Part shown: piece after piece, positions 1 through 5,559 of the stretch
How positions within the stretch are numbered: position 1 is the stretch's first letter
Layout of the letters: each line of letters begins with the position of its first letter
NCBI GenBank assembly: GCA_011049465.1
Contig: DSBP01000172.1
Location: 1 to 5,565 of the forward strand
Reading direction: 5' to 3'
Length of the DNA: 5,565 nucleotides
From: a bacterium
GTDB taxonomy: Bacteria > Oederibacteriota > PGYV01 > DSBP01
Program-made: the position numbers and the translations under genes
The notes under the pieces: generated by a model
The model's database searches: none
Told to the model about the DNA's origin: nothing
The model's input: the letters and a program-made list of their open reading frames with translations, nothing else

Positions 1-803
1 CTGTTTTTGTGAACAACGGCGTGCTCAGGCAGAATGAGCCGAGGCGCGTGATAAAAATGTTTTCGTCCATCGGCATGAAGGTTAATTACATAAACGCAGA
101 GAAGGAATTCCTGCGAAGGCTCAAGGGTGTTTCCGGCCCTGAGAGGAAGCGGAAAATAATAGGCAATTATTTTATCAAACTGTTTGAGCGTTTTACGGTA
201 AAGGCCGGAAAATTCAGGTTCCTTGCGCAGGGCACGCTTTATCCCGACATTATTGAGAGTGTCTCCGTAAACGGGCCGTCGGCCACGATTAAGTCGCACC
301 ATAATGTGGGAGGCCTGCCGGCAAAAATGAAGATGAAGCTTATTGAGCCTCTCAGGCTGCTCTTTAAGGATGAGGTGAGGGAAATAGGGAAAAAGCTGGG
401 GTTGTCTGACGAGGTGCTGCTGAGGCAGCCGTTTCCCGGGCCAGGGCTCGCTGTCCGGATAATAGGCGATGTGACCAGGGAAAGGCTTAACGTGCTCCGC
501 AAGGCCGACGAAATAATAGTGAGCGAGATAAAAAAGGCCGGCATGTATCACGGCATATGGCAGTCTTTCGGAGTATTCATCCCGGTTAAGACCGTTGGAG
601 TAATGGGGGATAAGAGGACCTATGAGAATGTAATAGCGTTAAGGGCTGTCCACTCGAAGGACGGCATGACAGCCGAGTGGGTAAGGCTGCCGCACATTAT
701 TTTAAACGCGATAAGCTCAAGGATTATAAACGAGGTAAAAGGCGTAAACAGGGTGGTATATGACATAAGCAATAAGCCGCCTGCCACGATTGAGTGGGAA
801 TAG
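1..803 (+). CDS. guaA: GMP synthase (glutamine-hydrolysing), C-terminal part; 5' end off the window
   Basis: GuaA converts XMP to GMP in the cytoplasm, using ATP and ammonia released from glutamine. The visible frame starts with the partial reading VFVNNGVLRQNE (codons from position 3), which is the family's F-V-(D/N)-N-G-x-L-R-x-x-E stretch inside the ATP-pyrophosphatase domain. The GTG at position 9 is therefore an internal valine and not a start. Family landmarks follow: KRKIIG (near 150-170), AQGTLYPDIIES (about 225-262), KSHHNVGGLP (about 292-321), FPGPGLAVRI (about 430-460), SVGVMGDKR-like TVGVMGDKR (near 590-617), and the canonical C-terminus RIINEV...RVVYDIS..PPATIEWE ending at the TAG. 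About 266 residues are visible, roughly half of the usual length of about 510. The glutaminase domain and the SGGVDS P-loop lie off the left edge. The C-terminus is intact and no frameshift is seen. The next gene begins 29 bp downstream with no terminator between them, so co-transcription is likely. Confidence 0.97.
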   Translation, partial: VFVNNGVLRQNEPRRVIKMFSSIGMKVNYINAEKEFLRRLKGVSGPERKRKIIGNYFIKLFERFTVKAGKFRFLAQGTLYPDIIESVSVNGPSATIKSHHNVGGLPAKMKMKLIEPLRLLFKDEVREIGKKLGLSDEVLLRQPFPGPGLAVRIIGDVTRERLNVLRKADEIIVSEIKKAGMYHGIWQSFGVFIPVKTVGVMGDKRTYENVIALRAVHSKDGMTAEWVRLPHIILNAISSRIINEVKGVNRVVYDISNKPPATIEWE

Positions 804-832
804 AAACATAAAAAAGAGGAAAGAGGAAGAGG

Positions 833-2857
833 ATGATTTCGTTCGGAAGGCACATATGCAATGATTTTAACATAGCTGTCGAGAAGGAGTGGCTGATTAC
901 AAACAGGAAAGGCAGCTACGCTTCCTCGACAATACTTAATACAAATACGCGTAAATATCACGGCCTGCTTGTGGCGAAAATGCCGGGGCTTGACAATAGA
1001 TATGTGATTTTTCCCAACTGTGACGAGGAAGTTGATATAGCGGGAAAAATACACCCGCTATCAACACATAAATACAGGGGCACGGTTTATCCGAGGGGGT
1101 ATTCGCTCCTTGAAAACTTCAGCATACGCGATGATGTCGTGACTTTTCTTTATTTAATTGAGAATGTAAGGATAAAGAAAGAAATATTGCTGATGAAAAA
1201 CGCGAATACGGTTATGCTTAATTACTCGGTTTTAACTCCCGATTCCCATGTAAAGATTCATATCAGGCCGTTCATAGCTTTCAGGGAGCCGGAAAATTTA
1301 ATGAAAGAAATCACTCTTTTTGACCCTGTTGTTGAAAAGGAGAGCGAAGGCAAGGTAAAAGTATCGGTTTATGCCAATCTGCCTGCCGCGTGTATTTACG
1401 CGCCCGAGGGGGGCGATATAAGGATTGAAGGTATATGGTACAGGGATTTTTACTATCTGCGGGAGGACCAGTTGGGGTTTCAAAGTTCCGAGGACCTGTA
1501 TAATATCGGAGTTATAACCATGGATGTGAGTTATGGCATGCCCAGGGCTATCGTGCTCTCGACGGAAGATTACGGCACGCTCAACGTAAAGAAGCTCAGG
1601 CAGGATTACAAGGCCCAGATAAAGAAACAGAAAAATACGTGCGTGGAAATCGGCGCGTGTGTAAAAGATGATGACTACAGGATGAATATCAGGCAGCTTG
1701 TGGCTGCCGCTGATTCTTTTGTGGTTGAGGACGGCAGGGGGAGGCCTGCTGTCATGGCGGGATACCTCTGGCCTCACTATATATGGTTCAGGGATACGTT
1801 TGCCTCGCTGCCCGGGCTTTTTCTTGTGCTGAAAAAGTTTGATGAGGCGAAAAATATCCTTCTCAACGCGCTTGAATATGAAAAAAACGGGCTGCTTCCG
1901 ATAAGCATGACCATTGAGGGGAATGAAACGGAATACGCCTCTGTTGATACAACGTTGTGGTTCTTCTACGCTGTTTATAAGTATCTCGAGTACACAAAAG
2001 ACTTTGAAATGGTAAAAGATGGATCTGAGTTTTTCGAGAGGCTCAGGTCTATAATAGAAAAACACAAGAGGGGAACGGATTTTAATATTAAAATAGACGA
2101 CGACGGGCTGATTTACGCGGGCATGCCCGGAATCCAGCTTACCTGGATGGATTCAAGGGTAAACGGGGCGCCGGTAACGCCGCGGATAGGCAAGCAGGTT
2201 GAGGTAAACGCGCTGTGGTTCAATGCTGTAATGACGATGAAATATATCTGTGAAAAGAACGGCAATGAGACAGGAGCCGCGGAATACGGCGAACTCGCGC
2301 AGAAAATCAAAACCTCCTTCGGCCTTGAGTTCTGGGACGAAAGCCAGGGGTATTTATACGATACTGTTGAGGGCGGCAACAGGGACGACAGCGTCAGGCC
2401 CAACCAAGTGCTTGCACTCAGCCTTCCTTTTGAGTTGATTGACGAGCCCGCAAAAAAACAGAAAATTCTCAATACAATCATAAAGGAGCTTTACACCTCT
2501 TTCGGGCTGAGGACGCTGAGTAATGAGAACCCCTCGTACAAAGCAAGGTATGAAGGCGACCAGGCCGCGAGAAACAGGGCGGTTCATCAGGGAACGGTAT
2601 GGGGCTGGACTATCGGGCATTTTGTAACCGCGTATCTCAGGACTTACGGCAGGTCAAGGGAGCATTTAAGCTTCATAGAGACCGCGTATGAGCCGTTTTT
2701 TGAGCACTTAAAGACAGCCGGGCTCGGAACAGTATCGGAGATGTTTGACGGCAGTTTTCCTTATACTGCCCGCGGCAGGATATCCCACGGATGGGCCGTG
2801 GCGGAAATCCTGCGTTCTTATTTTGAGGATTACATGCAAAGCAATGGGACGGAATAA
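833..2857 (+). CDS. Glycogen debranching enzyme, amylo-alpha-1,6-glucosidase type (GDE_N + GDE_C, GH133-like)
   Basis: This 674-residue protein matches the archaeal/bacterial glycogen debranching family, which hydrolyses alpha-1,6-linked glucose stubs in glycogen or limit dextrins in the cytoplasm. The N-terminal GDE_N beta-sandwich domain covers about residues 1-260 and shows EWLITNRKGSYAS (19-31) and NTRKYHGLLVA (38-48). The (alpha/alpha)6-barrel GDE_C domain covers about 285-665 and shows AGYLWPHYIWFRDTFASLPG (309-328), VDTTLWFF (371-378), LTWMD (436-440), VEVNALW (456-462), VRPNQVLALSLP (521-532), YEGDQ (573-577), HQGTVWGW (585-592) and EMFDG (636-640). D440 and E636 are my best candidates for the catalytic acid pair, by analogy with eukaryotic debranching enzymes. 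The length is normal for the single-activity form, and no 4-alpha-glucanotransferase domain is present. The ATG at 833 has purine-rich GAGGA at 823-827, 5 nt upstream. The 3' end overlaps the next start by 14 nt. No other glycogen genes are in the window, so pathway context is missing. Confidence 0.93.
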   Translation: MISFGRHICNDFNIAVEKEWLITNRKGSYASSTILNTNTRKYHGLLVAKMPGLDNRYVIFPNCDEEVDIAGKIHPLSTHKYRGTVYPRGYSLLENFSIRDDVVTFLYLIENVRIKKEILLMKNANTVMLNYSVLTPDSHVKIHIRPFIAFREPENLMKEITLFDPVVEKESEGKVKVSVYANLPAACIYAPEGGDIRIEGIWYRDFYYLREDQLGFQSSEDLYNIGVITMDVSYGMPRAIVLSTEDYGTLNVKKLRQDYKAQIKKQKNTCVEIGACVKDDDYRMNIRQLVAAADSFVVEDGRGRPAVMAGYLWPHYIWFRDTFASLPGLFLVLKKFDEAKNILLNALEYEKNGLLPISMTIEGNETEYASVDTTLWFFYAVYKYLEYTKDFEMVKDGSEFFERLRSIIEKHKRGTDFNIKIDDDGLIYAGMPGIQLTWMDSRVNGAPVTPRIGKQVEVNALWFNAVMTMKYICEKNGNETGAAEYGELAQKIKTSFGLEFWDESQGYLYDTVEGGNRDDSVRPNQVLALSLPFELIDEPAKKQKILNTIIKELYTSFGLRTLSNENPSYKARYEGDQAARNRAVHQGTVWGWTIGHFVTAYLRTYGRSREHLSFIETAYEPFFEHLKTAGLGTVSEMFDGSFPYTARGRISHGWAVAEILRSYFEDYMQSNGTE

Positions 2858-3428
2858 AAACGCTGTCATAATAACGGCAAGCCCGAGAAAGAATTCGGGT
2901 TCAAAAAAAGCCGCGCTTTTTTTTGCCGAAACCGCCGGATTAAACCCTGAACTCATCGACATCAACCGCGTCTTTGCGCGGCCGTGCATCGCGTGCGGCA
3001 GGTGCGCGGATGTTTTCAGGTGTTTTCAAAAGGACGGCGTTCAGGGGGTAATTGACAAAATTAAAAAAGCTTCTCCGGTCATAATAGCCTCTCCCGTATA
3101 TTTTACAGGTGTGCCCGGCCCGCTTAAAATCTTCATAGACAGAAACCAGCCTGTCTGGGAGGAGTACATGAAAAAGAAGGGCGGAAAAAAAGGCGCGCGA
3201 AAAAAAAGAGGCATAATTATTCTTACTGCGGAAAACGCCGCTAAAAAGCATTTTCTGCCGGCAGAGAGGGAGCTAAGGTCGTTGTTCGCGGTTCACGGGA
3301 TAAAAACAGAGGCGGTCATCAGGATTTCCGGGGCGGAAAAAGAGGGCGTTGCCTGCGGAAGAAGCGTTGCGCGCAGGCTTGAAAAGGCGGCCGGCCTGCG
3401 GGGAAAAAGGCCGAGGGGCGCCGGGTAA
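2844..3428 (+). CDS. Iron-sulfur flavoprotein / NADPH-dependent FMN reductase family protein
   Basis: This 194-residue protein has the flavodoxin-like fold of the NADPH-dependent FMN reductase superfamily. AVIITASPRKNSGS (residues 7-20) is the first strand and FMN-phosphate loop. ASPVYFTGVPGPLKIFIDR (82-100) is the flavin-contacting strand-loop-helix. Four cysteines, C48, C51, C54 and C60, form C-x2-C-x2-C-x5-C, the compact motif that binds a 4Fe-4S cluster in iron-sulfur flavoproteins such as the Methanosarcina enzyme. A role in electron transfer or oxidant reduction in an anaerobe follows from the family; the true partner is unknown. The frame is open back to 2745, but the first convincing start is ATG 2844, because upstream residues do not fit the family and lie in the debranching-enzyme gene. 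The best SD-like match, GAGGA at 2825-2829, is 14 nt away, so translation may rely on coupling to the overlapping upstream gene. A lysine/arginine-rich segment (110-122, KKKGGKKGARKKR) and a basic tail are unusual. The TAA stop overlaps the next ATG by one base. Confidence 0.85.
   Translation: MGRNKNAVIITASPRKNSGSKKAALFFAETAGLNPELIDINRVFARPCIACGRCADVFRCFQKDGVQGVIDKIKKASPVIIASPVYFTGVPGPLKIFIDRNQPVWEEYMKKKGGKKGARKKRGIIILTAENAAKKHFLPAERELRSLFAVHGIKTEAVIRISGAEKEGVACGRSVARRLEKAAGLRGKRPRGAG
2903..2924 (+). other. Terminator-like hairpin inside the flavoprotein gene
   Basis: Seven A residues and GC are followed by a CGC loop and then GC and eight T residues: a perfect 9-bp stem with a 3-nt loop, flanked by an A-run on one side and a T-run on the other. 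A second short hairpin precedes it (CCCGA 2882-2886 with TCGGG 2895-2899). The stem is mostly A-T, so its strength as an intrinsic terminator is doubtful. It also encodes family-compatible residues of the flavoprotein, so it could be a by-product of AAA lysine and TTT phenylalanine codons. Confidence 0.3.
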
Positions 3429-4321
3429 TGGCCATCACAGGCGGGTTTAAGGAAAAACTTGAAAAATACCTGAACTATATCCTCTTTGAGAAGGGCCTCG
3501 CGCAGAATACTCTGCAGGCGTACAGGGCGGACATTTTTGCTTTTAACGCTTATCTTGAGAACAGGAAGATTGAGGCGGCTGACAGGGATATAATAGAGGA
3601 CTATGTGTTTGACCTGAAAAACAGGAAATATTCCGCGCTTTCCATAGCAAGGATGCTGGTCAGCGTAAGAAATTTCTACGCGTTTTTAACACGGGAGAAC
3701 GCGGGCGTAAAGGACCCCTTTCAGGACATGGAACCGTTTAAAATGCGAAAAAAACTTCCTGACGTCCTGCCGGGAAGGGATATTGAGCTTATTTTAAAAG
3801 CTCCTGACGCTTCCTCAAAGGAAGGAATAAGGGACAGGGCCATGCTTGAGCTTCTTTATTCCGCGGGGGTCAGGGCATCGGAACTTGTGAACATTGAACT
3901 GACGGACATAAACATAGAGGAAAAGGTAGTGAGGTGTTTCGGGAAAGGGTCAAAGGAGAGGCTCGTGCCTGTGGGAGAATATGTGGTTGAAACGGTCGCG
4001 AATTATCTTGACATAAGGGGAGTTTTTCTCAAGAATAGATTCAGCGAGCATCTTTTTGTGACAAGGCTCGGGAAAAAATTTACCAGGGAAGGGCTCTGGA
4101 AGATTGTGAAGGCATACGCGAAAAAAGCGGGGGTTGAAAAAACCGTTTACCCGCATATATTCAGGCACAGCTTCGCGACGCATTTGCTTGCGGGCGGCGC
4201 GGATTTGAGGAGCGTGCAGGAGATGCTGGGGCATTCCGACATCTCGACGACGCAGATTTACACGCATGTTGACAGAAGCGGGCTTAAAAAAATTCATAAA
4301 AAGTTTCATCCGAGGGGCTGA
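3428..4321 (+). CDS. xerD: Tyrosine site-specific recombinase, XerD-like
   Basis: This complete 297-residue integrase-family recombinase is collinear with XerC/XerD. Its likely job is resolution of chromosome dimers at dif in the division-site region, by cutting and rejoining DNA through a phosphotyrosine bond. The N-terminal SAM-like core-binding domain (about 8-92) shows LEKYLNYILFEKGLAQNTLQ-type sequence. The catalytic domain (about 110-297) has all six active-site residues: R149 (SAGVRASEL), K173 (GKGSKER), H243 and R246 (PHIFRHSFATHLL), H269 (LGHSDISTTQIYTH) and the nucleophile Y278. These positions lie within one residue of the E. coli XerD ones as I recall them. The HSD-STTQIYTHV stretch and terminal HPRG favour XerD over XerC, although many bacteria with one Xer protein look like this. 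ATG 3428 overlaps the preceding TAA (TAATG), with GAGGGG at 3413-3418, 9 nt upstream. No phage or integron genes flank it, so a housekeeping role is more likely than a mobile element. Confidence 0.93.
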   Translation: MAITGGFKEKLEKYLNYILFEKGLAQNTLQAYRADIFAFNAYLENRKIEAADRDIIEDYVFDLKNRKYSALSIARMLVSVRNFYAFLTRENAGVKDPFQDMEPFKMRKKLPDVLPGRDIELILKAPDASSKEGIRDRAMLELLYSAGVRASELVNIELTDINIEEKVVRCFGKGSKERLVPVGEYVVETVANYLDIRGVFLKNRFSEHLFVTRLGKKFTREGLWKIVKAYAKKAGVEKTVYPHIFRHSFATHLLAGGADLRSVQEMLGHSDISTTQIYTHVDRSGLKKIHKKFHPRG

Positions 4322-4328
4322 AGAAAGG
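4322..4328 (+). promoter_or_regulatory. Ribosome binding site deciding the nuclease start
   Basis: AGAAAGG lies in the 14-nt gap after the xerD stop. It is 1 nt from the GTG at 4330, 7 nt from the ATG at 4336 and 10 nt from the ATG at 4339. This spacing favours ATG 4336 as the start of the nuclease gene. Confidence 0.55.
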
Positions 4329-4335
4329 CGTGGCA

Positions 4336-4863
4336 ATGATGAGGAATTTTTATACGAGAGTTCTTATAATTACGTTTCTGCTGGCGGTTATTATTTTTAT
4401 GACGGGCAGGGCAATAGGCGCTTACAGGCACCACAACCCGTGGGTTAAGTTTGAAGCGACAGTGACGGAAGTGATAGACGGGGACACGGTCAGGATAAGC
4501 GGCTCAAAGCGAAGCGTCAGGCTGCTCGGAATAGACGCGCCCGAGACAAATCACCCTGATTTTCCGCAGCAGAGATACGGCGTGGAGTCCAAAAGATACC
4601 TTGAAACCATGATTAAAGGGAAAAAGGTAATCCTTGAATACAACAAGAGGGAGCCGTTTGACATATATAACAGAATTCTCGCCTATATTTATACGGCTGA
4701 GGGAACGATGGTGAACGCAGAGATGGTGAAGACCGGGCACGCCTATGTTTATGAAAAGAAGCAGTGCTCGAGGGTAAAGGAGCTTCTTGTGCTTGAAAAC
4801 ATAGCGCGGCAGCTGAAAAAAGGAATCTGGAAACATGACATAGGAGGAAGGGAAAAGAGATGA
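4336..4863 (+). CDS. Membrane-anchored staphylococcal-nuclease-like (SNase/thermonuclease) protein
   Basis: This is a 175-residue nuclease of the SNase family, which cleaves DNA and RNA phosphodiester bonds with Ca2+. A hydrophobic segment at about residues 8-26 (VLIITFLLAVIIFMTGRAI) after a short basic start is a signal anchor or uncleaved signal peptide, which puts the OB-fold catalytic domain (about 38-168) outside the cytoplasmic membrane. Active-site equivalents are all present: metal ligands in VIDGDTV (D48, D50) and D67, catalytic R62 and E70 in VRLLGIDAPET, and the second arginine R113 in DIYNRILAYIY. MVNAEMVKTGHAYVY (125-139) matches the C-terminal part of the fold. A GTG at 4330 would add two residues but sits one base after the AGAAAGG ribosome-binding sequence; ATG 4336 is spaced 7 nt from it and is preferred, with ATG 4339 also possible. 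The stop overlaps the start of the OB-fold gene by 4 nt (ATGA). It may scavenge nucleotides or degrade foreign DNA; a role in DNA uptake is only a guess. Confidence 0.9.
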   Translation: MMRNFYTRVLIITFLLAVIIFMTGRAIGAYRHHNPWVKFEATVTEVIDGDTVRISGSKRSVRLLGIDAPETNHPDFPQQRYGVESKRYLETMIKGKKVILEYNKREPFDIYNRILAYIYTAEGTMVNAEMVKTGHAYVYEKKQCSRVKELLVLENIARQLKKGIWKHDIGGREKR

Positions 4864-5345
4864 ATAATGCCAAAAGTTTTATTTTAAAAACGGTTACTGT
4901 GACGTTGTGCGCGCTTGCTGTTATCGCGGCGGCCAAAATCTTTATTGTTGACGAGCTTAAAAAGCCCGTTGAGCACCTGTTTATCTCCGGCGAAGCAGGA
5001 GAGACTGCGGGTTCAGGCGCAGCAGCGGCAAGGCCGTGGAGGGACAAGAAAAAGATAAAGATTAACTGGAGGGACGCGGGAAAGCACATCGGCGAATATG
5101 CGGAGATTGAAGGAGTCATAGCCGCCTCGAAAAACACGGGAAAGGTATGTTTTCTGAACATGGACAAGGATTTCAGGAGGCACCTTACGCTGGTGATTTT
5201 CGCCTCGGATTTTAAAAAATTCCCCGAAAACCCGGAAAAGTATTACCTGGGGAAAAAGGTGAGGGCAGAGGGAAGGCTGAAGGAATACAACGGCAAGCCG
5301 GAGATAATACTTAACAGTTTGGATCAGATAGAAGTGGTTAAGTAA
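4860..5345 (+). CDS. Membrane-anchored OB-fold (nucleic-acid-binding-type) protein
   Basis: This 161-residue protein has one hydrophobic segment at about residues 8-30 (after a short N-terminus with one lysine), then a low-complexity linker rich in Gly, Ala and Glu (about 42-66) and a C-terminal OB-fold domain (about 68-160). The domain shows the pattern of small bacterial OB domains: W-R-D-A-G-K-H-I-G-E-Y (70-80), E-I-E-G-V-I (82-87), a TGKVCFLNM strand (93-101), LVIFASDFKKFP (111-122), YYLGKKVRAEGRLKEYNGKP (128-147) and EIILNSLDQIEVV (148-160). Such domains occur near or fused to SNase domains in secreted nucleases, for example the Bacillus YhcR type, where they are thought to bind nucleic acid. 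There is a cysteine in the hydrophobic segment (C17), but no small residue before it, so a lipobox is not supported. ATG 4860 overlaps the nuclease stop by 4 nt, with GGAGG at 4843-4847, 12 nt upstream. Strict coupling and the matching anchor suggest it works with the nuclease. The function itself is inferred. Confidence 0.8.
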   Translation: MNNAKSFILKTVTVTLCALAVIAAAKIFIVDELKKPVEHLFISGEAGETAGSGAAAARPWRDKKKIKINWRDAGKHIGEYAEIEGVIAASKNTGKVCFLNMDKDFRRHLTLVIFASDFKKFPENPEKYYLGKKVRAEGRLKEYNGKPEIILNSLDQIEVVK

Positions 5346-5379
5346 AAATTTAAGAATTTACAATTTGCAGGTGTGATGG

Positions 5380-5398
5380 AAATTTTCTCGAAATTTTT
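5380..5398 (+). terminator. Possible weak terminator after the operon
   Basis: AAATTT (5380-5385) and AAATTT (5391-5396) can pair around a TCTCG loop, followed by two more T residues. Two G-T wobbles (5378-5379 with 5397-5398) could extend the stem. It lies 35 bp after the last stop of the gene cluster, where a terminator is expected, but a stem with no G-C pair is weak and AAATTT is self-complementary by nature. Confidence 0.15.
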
Positions 5399-5454
5399 AT
5401 GAAGCCTTTGCAGCATCTTTAGCCTGCGTAAAAAGCAGCCACAAAGCAGACTGA

Positions 5455-5467
5455 TATCAAGTTGATA
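5455..5467. promoter_or_regulatory. Perfect inverted repeat, possible operator
   Basis: TATCAA-G-TTGATA is a perfect 6-bp-arm inverted repeat around one central base. A further ATCAA half-site lies at 5480-5484. It is about 57 bp upstream of the -35 box at 5524, a distance where an activator or repressor could act. In such AT-rich DNA a repeat of this size can arise by chance, and no regulator is identified. Confidence 0.25.
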
Positions 5468-5477
5468 ATTCATTCTG

Positions 5478-5534
5478 AAATCAATACAAAACAACAACAA
5501 ATTTTAATAAATTTCAATAAAATTTGACAAAAAA
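5478..5534. promoter_or_regulatory. Helically phased A-tracts (probable curved DNA / UP-like region)
   Basis: A-tracts lie at 5478-5480, 5488-5491, 5499-5504 (AAATTT), 5509-5514 (AAATTT), 5520-5525 (AAATTT) and 5529-5534 (six A). Their centres are about 10.5, 12, 10, 11 and 9 bp apart, close to one helical turn. Such phasing is known to give intrinsic DNA curvature. It lies directly upstream of and into a consensus promoter, where curvature and AT-rich UP sequence usually raise RNA polymerase binding. Confidence 0.5.
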
Positions 5535-5552
5535 TGATTTATACTTTATAAT
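5524..5552 (+). promoter_or_regulatory. Perfect sigma70-type promoter
   Basis: TTGACA at 5524-5529 and TATAAT at 5547-5552 are both exact consensus hexamers, separated by the optimal 17 bp. There is no extended -10 TG. Transcription should begin near 5558-5560 and read out of the right edge into the next gene. With the AT-rich, probably curved region upstream, this is expected to be a strong constitutive promoter unless a regulator blocks it. Confidence 0.8.
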
Positions 5553-5554
5553 TT

Positions 5555-5559
5555 AGGAG
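5555..5559 (+). promoter_or_regulatory. Likely Shine-Dalgarno site of the next gene
   Basis: AGGAG is followed by six bases and then the window edge, so a start codon at about 5566 would have ideal spacing. It lies only 2 nt after the -10 box, which means it would fall at or before the predicted transcription start. Either the leader is extremely short or another promoter or start codon is used. Confidence 0.5.

Noticed and set aside
1298..2065. 255-residue open frame on the minus strand
   Set aside because: It lies wholly antisense to the debranching-enzyme gene, whose reading matches family motifs throughout. The antisense protein shows no recognisable domain.
2745..2843. Upstream extension of the flavoprotein to an earlier ATG
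   Set aside because: The extra residues lie within the end of the debranching gene, do not resemble the start of a flavodoxin fold, and would give an overlap of more than 100 nt.
3389..3424. GC-rich self-complementary stretch before the xerD start
   Set aside because: CCGGC/GCCGG pairing is possible, but there is no T-run and it lies inside the flavoprotein coding region. It is at most a local structure around the xerD start.
3428..4321. Reading the recombinase as a phage or integrative-element integrase
   Set aside because: It has XerD length and motifs, is embedded in an operon-like cluster of cellular genes, and has no tRNA, attachment repeats or phage genes beside it.
4613..5167. 184-residue open frame on the minus strand with a hydrophobic stretch
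   Set aside because: It is antisense to both the nuclease and the OB-fold gene, which have clear domains and coupled starts. It is a by-product of their codon use.
5373..5422. Two tiny overlapping open frames (8-9 and 7 codons) that could be leader peptides
   Set aside because: They have no convincing ribosome binding sites, no run of one amino acid, and no attenuator structure after them. Short open frames like this are expected by chance.
5535..5556. Possible dif-like recombination site near the XerD-like gene
   Set aside because: The sequence has slight resemblance to a XerD half-site, but there is no paired XerC half-site with a proper central region. The match is explained by the -10 box.
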